Of a DNA stretch of 64,000 nt, positions 22,312 through 33,400 are shown in pieces. Where the stretch lies: positions 60,608,969-60,672,968 of the forward strand of contig OX377205.1 of the NCBI GenBank assembly GCA_947396885.1. The letters run 5' to 3'. Below the pieces are notes generated by a model that worked only from the letters and a program-made list of their open reading frames with translations, was not told where the DNA came from and did not search any database. Source of the stretch: Heligmosomoides polygyrus polygyrus (lineage: Eukaryota > Nematoda > Chromadorea > Rhabditida > Heligmosomidae). Position numbers and translations under genes: made by a program. Within the stretch, counting starts at the first letter, position 1. The number at the start of each line of letters is the position of its first letter.

Positions 22312-23418
22312 CAGAACAGCGAACCACTACCCTTCAGAAGCCATCCGAAAAGAAGGCGATGCACAGCTGATTATTTCTTCCTCGGCCTTCTAATTAGATT
22401 CAATATGTGGTCAGTCAACTCAAAACAATAAACGTTGATCGACGAGTCGTGGATCATAAGCAATTATTTCTGCTCCGTCTTCAGGTCCAAAAATTGGAAC
22501 CATAAACGCGGAACGAAAATCTTCACGGTGGGCGGAAACCGGAATTCGGCACACGGAAACAGAAATTACGCACATCTAGCTATGGATACGCAGGTATTGG
22601 AAGGTGAGCTCTTCTGAAGGTCACCATTACAAAGCATTGAATGCTTTGCAACAAACCGGTCAAGTCTACTACATAGGCGCTATGCGGGTTAACGGCGCTC
22701 ACCCCTAGACGTGAATTTCTTTAATATACAGCTCACGCTACGACAGCAAGTTGCGTTTCCCTTACAAGGGAAGTGTGCTAGTGTATCCGCTCCTCATCCG
22801 GGATTTCGTTGGAGGTGAGGCTTTACTAAGGAACAGAGATGAGAGAAGTGACCATCACTGCACTGCACCCCTGCACGCACTGCGCCTGGAACCATCCGAG
22901 GAACGGGAGGTGCAGCGATTAGCGGCGTTTCCTGTATAGCTGGAAGAAACGGTGCGATCCTTTTTGGTGGTGGCCGCTCTTAAACGATCTCATAAAAACT
23001 GAATGCATACAGTGTTGTCATATGCTGGACCCATTTATTCCATAGAGAACAACTAACTAATCAAAATAAATAACACAAAAAACACGAGAATGTATAACGT
23101 TTGTGAGCTAGAACAAGACGTTCTCAGGCACTGGGAGTGACCTGAATGCGAAATATTTTGACGCTACAGGTGACCTATAGGAGCAATTTAGGTGTTTCAG
23201 TGAGCCACTGCCGGTCATTTCGCCGCTTGCGTTATACGCTATGCAAGTAGTTGTAGGTCTGAAAAGGTCATTCAGAAAATTTGCGAATGACTGGAGAAAG
23301 GGCATGAGGTACAATGCCATTCCTGTGTCCACCGATTTTTCACCGTATTTAAAGAGGTACTTGATTGATGGTGTTTTGGACAATTTCTTTACTTCACTGG
23401 TCTTATCTGTTTTGTCTG
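22312..23418. other. No gene recognised
   Basis: Spacer with short random frames. A GGTGGTGGCCGCTCTTA segment at about 22968 recurs inverted near 23815. No other structure supported. Confidence 0.4.
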
Positions 23419-23622
23419 CAGGGGCCGGATTCATCAACGACTTACGTAACTTTAACGGAGGATTGTAAGCTTATCAAGCGATATGGTGAACGATAAGCCG
23501 CGTTATCTGAACTTTGAGTAAGCGAAAAGCTCAGATAACTAGGCTTATTGCTCACCATATCGCTTGATAAGCTTACAATTATCCGTTAAAGTTACGTAAT
23601 TCGTTGATGAATCCGGCCCCTG
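23419..23622. mobile_element. Hairpin MITE, 204 bp
   Basis: Two arms of about 90 bp pair almost end to end. CAGGGGCCGGATTCATCAAC opens and its inverse closes at 23622. Inner parts share TAAGCTTATCAAGCGATATG. The centre has GATAAGCCGCGTTATCTGA and its partial inverse. It carries no coding capacity. A shorter relative with the same ends is at 39399-39554, and a single end occurs at 34622-34648. Confidence 0.8.
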
Positions 23623-23939
23623 GATAACAATCCATTCTCGGTGCAAATCTAGTAAGTGCTCCTTCACTAGATCCGCACCGAGAAAGGTCCTTTTTAGGCC
23701 CCCTCCCAAATAGGTACTCGGAAACTGAATCTATCTGGGCAATCAGGTTGCTAAATATATTTATCACTATATGCTGTCTTCATCATGCTTCGTTATGTAC
23801 GGAAATTGTGTGAGAGCGGCCACCACCTATTATAATTGCACCGAAAAAACCGAGATCCATGCGAAGGGTCCTGAAATGGTGTATCAGTGAGCGCTGAAGC
23901 TATCCAAGCGCGTCAATGAAAACGATTCCTCATTTAAGG

Positions 23940-23946
23940 TGATAAG
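23940..23946 (+). promoter_or_regulatory. GATA site (TGATAAG)
   Basis: Lies 78 bp before the ATG of the SSQ-like gene. In C. elegans, sperm-specific genes of the msp class depend on GATA sites close to the start. Use here is inferred. Confidence 0.4.
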
Positions 23947-23970
23947 CGGAAACAGACCGGTTACTGGAAG

Positions 23971-23978
23971 TATTTAAG
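23971..23978 (+). promoter_or_regulatory. TATA-like box (TATTTAAG)
   Basis: About 46 bp before the ATG of the SSQ-like gene, leaving room for a very short 5' UTR. No AG acceptor stands near the ATG, so the transcript is probably not trans-spliced. Inferred. Confidence 0.35.
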
Positions 23979-24023
23979 CCAAAAGCAGGGATAGGTTGGC
24001 ATGTTCGTTCTACTTGCTTAACG

Positions 24024-24456
24024 ATGACTTCCGTCTACCTTGGGTCCGGCGGTAGCGGCGGTGGCGGAGCTCAGTCTCAGTACTTTGGCGTACCAGGCAG
24101 TGGCGGTGGTGGAGGTAAATCGACGTCACCTGCGCCGGCAGGAGGAGGAGGAGCAGGAGGAGCCCAGTCAGCGTACTTCGGCGTCGGAGGAGGTGGCGGT
24201 GGAGGAGCCCAATCGGCCTACTTCTCCGTAGGCGGCTCTGGAGGAGCAGGTAAGCTGGATGCGTGATTTGGGCAACTGCGACAAGGAGCGTGTGTGACAA
24301 CGACTTTTGCAGCAGCAGCAGCTCCAGCAGCAGCAGCGCCAGCAGCTGGACGCTCAACGATGACCGCCGTCGGAGCACCCGCTGGCACGTCTACGATGAC
24401 AGCGGTTGGCGCACCGGCTGGCGCCTCCACCATGACAGCGGTAGGAGCACCTGCAG
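24024..24456 (+). CDS. SSQ-like gene, exons 1-2
   Basis: Exon 1 (24024-24249, donor GTAAGC) encodes the Gly-rich head with three Y-F/L-G modules and a [15 protein letters not shown] linker. Exon 2 (24313-24456, after CTTTTGCAG, donor GTATTG) opens with an Ala/Pro run ([14 protein letters not shown]) and then gives three [11 protein letters not shown] units. The 63-nt intron 1 stays open into a KLDA stop, so its retention would yield a short Gly-rich peptide. Confidence 0.8.
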
Positions 24457-27400
24457 GTATTGTTTCACTTCTCGTCCATAGAGCCACCCCTTCGGCTGTT
24501 CAATAATGAGATGTCGTCGACACCACCAGGCTAGGATCCAGAAAATTTACCAACTTTGTCCGAACCTATCCTAGTGGTAGGATGATGCGTGGATTTGTTT
24601 GTTCGACGACAACCGGAAATGTTAGAAGTGAACCATTCTGGAACAACAACGCACTAAAGGCCTGTTCGTGCTCCACGACGAGAGCGACATAGCAAAGCAT
24701 ACGTGTAGAATTGTGCCGAGCTATCGCCTGGGAAAAGGGGGGGGGGAGTGCCACCATTACGTAGCATTCCGTGGCTTGCACGCATGGCCCGCACGCTACA
24801 TAAGCCAATGTCAATGCAGTCTTATCTCCACTTCTCGACTACCGATCCGCCTTCTAGGGAAGAAAAAGGAAAGCAGTAATTGAAGGCCATTTTTCACATG
24901 AATGCTTTAGTTGGCCACACCCTGTCCCTTCCCTCGCCAAATTGTGCGCTATCCGTGTCAACGGCATAGCATTGTTCAGCCGGGCGCAGATAGGGTCGGG
25001 GTGGTCACCCACTACTCAGTGGTTGTACGCCTTGGTAAGAGAGCACGTGTGTGTCCAGTTACATCATAAATGGCGTTCATTGTTGAGGTATTAGGTTGTC
25101 CGAAAATTAATGCAGCTTTTCGACTCCAACTTTAGAGCGAGATTTCTTGGCAAAACTTTACCTTGCAATAGTGTATAATTCTACACTGCTACAAAGCTGG
25201 TTTTACGCGTTTTGTTACTGTTCTACTCCTTTTTAATGTAGAGTACTTCATGGCAGATTCTGTAGTGTATAAATGGACGTGTCAAAGCAGCTATTTCGGC
25301 ACTTTTATTTCTATGAGTTCACTCTCGGTCGTATTTCAGCGGAAACAACTCGCAACATCAGCCAGGAATGGGGCCAAGGAAGTGTGTGTTAAAGGCTCGA
25401 GCACACTTCGCTGCCTTTGCTGCGGCAGCAATGATAAAGGCAGCGAAGTGTGTTCGAGCCTTAACGAATCCGCAGTGATGCGCTGGTTTCAAACACGTCG
25501 TTGAGGTGAACTCGATCTTGAAGATGAGGCAGGTCGTGAACGTCGACAACGAGTTGAAAATCTTGGTGGAAGCAAATACATGTGTAAACGTTCGAGAACT
25601 TGCGAAAGAACTCTTTGTAAGCAGATCAAGTGTTTGGGAACATCTGCGGAAAATTGGAAAGAGGAAGAACTTAGATAAATAGATAGCAGACGAGTTGAGC
25701 GCCCATCAAAAAAATCGTTGGTTCGAAGCGTCGTCAGCGTTACGTCTTCGTAACAAGAATTTTTCCATTTCTCGACCTATCGTAACTTGTGACAAGAGCT
25801 GAATCCTGCATGATTACCGGAGACGATCGGCTCACTGGGTGGACCGCGATGAAGCTCCGCAGCTGTTCCACAACCCGAAATTGCACCAAAAGAAGATCAT
25901 GGTAACTGTTTGGTGGTCTGCTTCTGGATTAATTCACCCCAACTTCTTGAATTCGGACGAAACAATGACGGCAGAGAAGTATGTACGTCTATCGACGAAA
26001 TGCACTAAAAATTCCGATATGCATCCGGCAGTGGTCAACAGAAAAGGAGCGGCCCTTCTCCACGACAAAGCGCGATCACATGTTCCGCTTCCGATGCTGC
26101 ATAGGTTGAATGAGTTGGGCGCCGAAACTCTACCACACCCACCATATTCACCGGAACTTTCTGCCAAGCGACTGCGACTTCTTCATCTGGATAAGTTCCT
26201 GTGCGAGAAATGCTTCAATAACGGAGCCCAGGTGGAAACCGCCTTCGACGAATTCATCAGCTCCAGAACTTCGGAATTCTAGGCAACAGGGACATGTAAG
26301 CAAGTATCTCGTTGGCAAAGAAGTGTAGACTCAAGTGGTTCTTACGTCAATTGATAAAGTTGTGTGTAAGCTGGGATATGTTGTTTTAAAGTTTAAGGTC
26401 CAAAATCTGCATTAATTTCCGGATAACCTAATAGAACACACTATTTCTGCAAAAACAAAAAACCGGTTTCAAAAAGCAAATAGGGCTGAACTGTCAACGA
26501 GGCCACTATTGTACTTTCGGGACTCCAGTGGTCGAGGGGAGGTGAAAAGAATTTCGCCCAAACTTCGCACAGGGGTTATTTGGGGTGCTGATCACGAATC
26601 TGACATCCATTTCTGAAATCTCCGCCGATTACGGTAGGTTACGGTAGGTACCGGTGACTAAGGTCACAGACACCGATTTCGCCCAAACTTCGCCAAGGGG
26701 GGTTGTTTGGGATAATGATCACGAATCTGACATCCATTTTAGTTTTACGCTGGAACATCCCCCCCCCTAGGCACAGATTGGGCGAAATCGGAGATTATGA
26801 TCTCGTCGCCCGTACCTACTGTAACCTATCGTAATCGGCCGAAATTTCAGAAACGGGTGTTAGATTCATGATCAGCACCCCCCAAATAACTCCCTGGGCG
26901 AAGTTTGTGTGAAAATTTTGGCGCAATGGTGGGGGAGGCAGCCTGGGCTTCAACCGCCCTGAGCGTAGCAGGAGGACATAGCCGCATGCACACTCGGCAG
27001 CGGCTGCAGCGGCAGTCGTAATTCAGCAAAAATTCCGCCAAATGGATTCCCGCCAAGTCGATGCCCCTATATTAATCAGGCCTGCTGAGTGTGCATGCGG
27101 CTTATGATGACGTGGAATTTCCCTCATTGCACGCAAAACTGACGCGTAGATACGTATTTTTGTGGGCCGCGGTCCGTTGCTGAAAGTTGCTCGCCCAAAT
27201 CACGATTAGTGACGCCACGGGGAAATACCAGTAACAGTATAGACGGCCAAAACCGCTCCACGAATTACCTCGAACTTGATTAATTAAACTTTTATCAATT
27301 AATTAACACAACAATAATACGAATAACGGAACACAAACATCGGAATGACTGAGATGAACAAAGGCTTCAATGAGTAATGACCTAGCCTTATGTTAAGAAT

Positions 27401-30400
27401 TCTACGATGGTTGCTCCCTTACTAAGGCTAGGCTAAACCCGCTGGTAAATTTAACTATACAAGGGACTAATGGTGAGTGACTTTGCTCCGTCCAGTACAA
27501 CTATGACAAATCCACATGAGAGCAAGTGACGTGGGAATTCAAATGAGTACGTGAGTTTGAGTGATGACACAATCCCAGAACACGACCCGTGGAGCCGCTG
27601 TCGAAACCACTATCGAACTTCCCAGGCGTCGCTTGCTTCGCTTACCGCGCTCCCGCTAGACTACCCGCCACGCTCCTTAGGATTGTCATCGCGCCATGAT
27701 GGGAGTACAACCCTAACGTAAGTAGAGAGAATAACAAGAAATGCACCGAGAGCAGGACGAGCACAGCCGCTGTCGATTATTGGGTGCCCTCGCAGGCGGT
27801 TGCCGAGCTCCCGCCAGATCATGCGCTTCCTTAATGATTGGGTCACGTTAGCAGTCAAAACGAACGGCTCGAAGGCAGCGGCCCTGCCGTCAACGCCGGC
27901 GCGCTCTTTCCAACCGATTGTTCATAGGTCACGCCCTTGGTCAAGCGAGGGGTAAGGTTCAACCGAAGGATTCAAAAGAGGACTGCTTTGCCGACACGTG
28001 TAATGCAAGTTGCAGCGAGAGAGGCCTAAGTCAAACGGTTCGTCACGGGCCAACCAAACGTGTAAAAACTCTTTCACATGTGGAAAATACCGCGTCACCT
28101 CGTACTTGTGTGTGAGTGCTGATGGGCTGCCCCCTCTTCCTTGCATTGCTCCAAAAAAATTTTTCAACCTCTCCTCGACCTCTGGAGTCCCGAAAGTACA
28201 ATAGTGCCCTCGTCCCTTTTTCGTGCCACTTTTTGTAAAGCGACCCACCTCCCCCAACTACCTAGCGCCTGCTTTGCTCTGTCGCTTCCATCGCGGAGTA
28301 TGAACAGGCCCTAAAGTAGTTATCAACATCGCGGTCGGGTAAGCCCTCCTTGTTTGTGCACATTTCGATGTTCTAGCGGCGGCCTTCACCACTAACAAGG
28401 GAAGGGCCTAAAACGTATGTCTGAACGGGAAAGCGAGTCATGACAAGTCATAGAAGCGCGCTGTTAAGTCAGCGTGTCATGAAAGCGAACTGTTAAGAGG
28501 TTAGAAATTTAATGGCCATTCAAACGATGAAGCTTTTTGTCGAAGCATCATGCATAGGATAGGGTAGAGTTTTCGAATCAACAACTTTCTCGATTTTCAT
28601 AAAACGTGTAAAGTTTGATTTAAGAGGTTTCGTTTGATCAGATAGTAAACAAAAAGTAAAAAAGGTTTGGCACGAAAACTTCCCAGCTTGGATTGAATAT
28701 AACACGACAAATGAACAAATATTGGATCATCTTGTATTAGCGTTATCAGAAAAACCTATAAAAACTGAGCTGTATTGCACAACACGTAAGCTCTTGCGAT
28801 TTACGATTTACGACGGATTTTCGTAATTACGCTTTACGATTTGTGAAATTTCGAGTTGCATTTACGCACACTCCTGGACCCATCCCATCGTGTCTTCCCG
28901 TCTTGTTTCTGCGTCTGCCGCTGTGACCCTTGAAGGTAGCCGTCGCGGAGTAGCCACGACCACGGGAGCAACGCTGGAGACGCTGAAGACGCTCACCACA
29001 GCGTAGATCTCCTACTCTCCGTGCTCATTTTACCGCTACAGCTCGTGTGAGTGTTGTGGTCTTGCCTTTTGGCCTTTATATATCAAAAATCTTTTCATCG
29101 CAACCTGTGAACTTGTCCATCTTAGGCGTATGTGCGGGAACTTTCCAGTTTGTTGGCCGAAACGTGTGCCGAGCAAGAAAGCTTTGTGAAATTCTTTCAA
29201 TGAGCAGCCAACAGGGGCATGAATACTATAGAAAATCGCAAAACAAAACAGGAACAAATAAAAGAAGAAAGCAGTGGAAAACGATCGGTGTAGAACAATC
29301 AAGGGCTTGTAACTGCTCTTTCCTTTTGGAGCAAAAGTGAGAAGCGTGTATTTATTCGCCGGTGACGGCGATCACTAGGGATCGAGCGAATGGCTTCGTG
29401 TCGATACAGTATAAACTAGATTTGAGATATGGATGCTAGAGAAGGCATATGCTGTATAAAAACCTTTGGTTTACCAGCACTCACCGCTTCTTTACGAGGT
29501 TAACTTCAGGCGGACGTTCCACAATGACGGCTGTTGGTGCCCCCGCAGGTGCGTCCACAATGACTGCAGTTGGAGCGCCAGCAGGTAATCCTCTGCTATA
29601 GTTTGACCACAAACTAATTCATCCTACATGCTAACAACAGTAATGCATTAGACCAAAACACCATGGTGGGTAGCTTCGTGTCGGATACCATTTAGGTGGT
29701 CATTCAACGATGACTGCAGTTGGCGCACCTGCAGGTGCATCTACGATGACAGCAGTTGGAGCGCCAGCAGGTAATCCTTTACTATGATTGTGCCACAAAA
29801 TATTAGGTTAGTCGGAAAGCCCTGATGGGGTTTCCTTCAAAGTCCAGAACTTCCGACTTTCACTTGATGCCCGTGATCTCCCATGTGCTAGTCGTAGAAC
29901 ATTCTTGAAGCTTCTCTGAGAAGTGTATATAAGCGCGCATGTTCTTCTTTGGGTTTTTGTGCGATGTCAATTTCACAGGAGCATATTCGAGCGATCATCT
30001 TCTGCGAACGGTGCCGTGGCACTGGACCACCGTGGTACTGGTGTCCGCAACATCAACAGCGCATTGGGACAGCACACCACTATCAACACCAACCGTTGGT
30101 TCGCTCGCAAAGAGAGACACGACACGGACGAGCATCCAGCCGCTGCGACGAGACTCGGAAGTTCTCAATCGACGGTAGTCAGCAGCCTCCAAACCCTTGA
30201 CTTAGGCCGATAGCATGGGATTCTCTCGCATATCCATCCGTCAGTCTCTCCTTCTCCACTTGCTTCGTACAGAGTTTTTGAAAAACCTGGTTGCCTGAGA
30301 CGAGAGCTGGTACGACGCACATCGTGTCGCTCGGCTTCTCTAGGAGAAGAGCCACCTACGCAAGCAAGTCAAACGTACATCTCTAGAAGGTTCTTCGCTG

Positions 30401-33400
30401 CTTCTGGGACTCGAAGGGAATGCTGTACTACGAGCTGCTCCATCAGGGCACACGTTCATGGCTGCCATTTACGCCTTCAGATCCAGAAACTCGCTGAAGG
30501 TGTTCGGGAATAGCGACCGAGAGGACCTTTAGACACTTCCTTCGTGAAAACGCGAGATAGCATAGCTAAGCTAAAGAAATTCTCCAAAAATGAAGGCGTC
30601 GGGCTGCGAAACCCTATCCCGTCTGCCATATTCTCCTGAAACACCCCTCAGATTTTCACTTGTTCCGTTACCTAAAAGCTTTCTTGGCAAAGAAAAGTTT
30701 CACAACGTTTAAAGACTTAAATCGCGAGGCCGCCGACTTCTTCGACTTCCGGTCCCCTGGTCTGGGAAAAGGGACCACTGACCTGCCCAGCAGGTAGACA
30801 CCGGGGTGACTAAAAGTGTGATTATGTCGTTGATTGATTTGCATTCCAAACTGAATAATAATAGAAAAACAAAAAAACGTTTTAGCCAATTTAACAATTC
30901 AGTCTATATGTTAGCAACAGTGATGCATTAGATCCAGACAACGTGGTCAGTAGTTTCGTGCCGCATACCATTTAGGTGGACATTCAACGATGACCGCAGT
31001 TGGCGCACCTGCAGGCGCATCTACGATGACGGCGGTTGGAGCGCCAGCAGGTGAGGTTCCACTTCGGAAGGCAGATCCATATAAGGGCACCGCTGAAGCA
31101 AGCGAAGAACAAAAGCACCAAACTGGGTATTCGATGTCGTTTAGGCGGCCACTCCACAATGACGGCTGTTGGTGCTCCCGCGGGTGCATCTACAATGACT
31201 GCTGTTGGAGCGCCGGCAGGTACTCCTCTGATATAATTTTGCCACCAAATGATTCAGCCTACATGCTAACAACAGTGCTGCAACATTCGATCAAAACATG
31301 ACGAGTAGCTTCGTCGCCGATACCATTTAGGTGGTCATTCAACGATGACTGCAGTTGGTGCACCTGCAGCTGCTTCTACTATGACTGCGGTTGGAGCGCC
31401 AGCAGGTTAATCTTTTCAGATATTGATACGCTATGAATCGAACATTACTCAGTAATTGAGAGCAACTCAATATATTTGTGTTTTCAAATAAAAAATCTCA
31501 ACAGATTTTTCATTTGAAAAGTACCAAAACGGACAACATCCTCTGTGAACTTTGCACCGCTCTAACAAACTTACAACGAAAAAAAAAACAATTAGCAAGC
31601 AATAGCAAACAAATAACACTATGGCAGCCACATCGTCGCAAACCCCCTTTGTATCGATGACACGCGCCCAGCAAAAAGTCAATGAATTTCTTCCTTGTCA
31701 ACTGAGAGATTTTCCTCCATTCTTCCACGACTTACCTGGACTTCTCTAGATTGTCGGCACTGTTCCTAACCAAATGTCGCGCTAGCTCGTTCCATAGGGG
31801 TTCAATGAGATTCAGGTCAGGTGGCCTTCTTAGCCACTCCATTAGGGGCACCTGGTTGTGTAGGAACCTTATCCTCTAGAGTTTGAGTAGTCCATTCATA
31901 GTTTTGAGGCACAAGCTTATCCCGTTCACTGAGTCTTGTGCGTTTGCCCTCAGACTTTCCCTGAGCAAGAGGATTTTCTCCATAATGTCAAGCCCCTTAC
32001 TCTCGCAGGGTCTCGAAAATTGCTCAGAACTCCGAGAAATCCTCAACGTCGCCGTAAAATTTCGGTAACGTCGTTTGGGAAGGTTCCATTGAACGACATC
32101 GTCGTGTCTCACTTCCACTTACATTATCGGCAATCGAATCCAACAGTGCTTGAGAGATATTAGTGTTCGCAGTTTCAGTCGGCTCAGTTTGATTAGCCTC
32201 ATCTCCCTGCGGACCAGTACCGCACGCGTTCTGCAGTATTGAGGCTCTCTGTGAGATGTACCCTAGTTTTATGCTCATCGTGTCTCTCACGCACTTGGAT
32301 TCCTCACGACGTGTAGTAGTTCATGAGCTAATTTGTCCGCACTAGCTAGCTCTTTATGCAGCTGTGAGTCATCTTCTATTTGCTCAATTTCTAGCATTAT
32401 GTCCTTTTTATCAGTCTTATTTTTACAATTTTTGTACTCTTCTCGAACATGTTGATAGAGCTTTTCGAGTTTCCCTTTTCCCTCTTTTACATGCTTTATA
32501 CCGCTTTGCAAAAGTGCAGTAGTAGACTTACATTTACTGTGTACTTTGTATACGTTACCACAAGGTCTCTCAGCGTTGACGCGCTGCTCATGATGGAGGT
32601 TCTGTGGAAGTCCACCGCCATTTTATGGGGACTTCTCGTGGGCCTCTTTGAACTTAAGAGATACTACTCCTGATGTTTTGGGCAGTGGGACTACTTTCGG
32701 TGATGAAAGGTTTATAGTGCTACACGGAAATTTGCTCCTCGTAATGAATACGAGTCTTGCAGTCTCTCAATTAGAAGCTGTGGTCGTAATTGGACCAACT
32801 CAAGGAGTGAACCGAGAGTAATTCTCTTAATTTGAGATTGAGATCAAAGTTGTGATCGACTTGCCTTCTAGGTGTTCTACTCGGGAGGTTTACGATTCCC
32901 TTTAGTCTAGAGAGTGCGATCTGCATAGGTCGACTTGTGACTCAGGCGATGTACGCGGAGACTTACAGTACGGCTTATTAGGCCGATACACCAAAATATA
33001 CCCGTTGTACGGATAGCGGGAGCGGAAGAGATAGGAAAATGTTGGAGTAACGCGTTTCTTTTTCTGCACACAATTCAGGATGGTTCAGTGACTAATCATC
33101 GTACCATATATAATATTTATGTATAATGAGCAGGAGAGGGAGATACGACTATTCGTCACAACCATGTGGGAGAAGTCTAGCATACGCCGCTATCTTCTGG
33201 CCATGGTGACCTATCCCGACCACGTGCAGTGGACGGCTCAAGCGCTCCGCCCACTTCTGCGGCGTTGCCGCTGCCCTATCCTTAACCATAGCGGCGAGCG
33301 GCGTTGCCGCAGAAGTGTGTGGGGGCCTTAATCCCTCTTCTGGTAGAGGCATCGTCGTCGCCGACGACAGTGTTGTAACCACTCGCGCAGTACAGAGGCA

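Noticed and set aside
24010..24378. 122-codon Leu-rich minus-strand frame
   Set aside because: Antisense shadow of the Gly-rich exons 1-2 of the SSQ-like gene.
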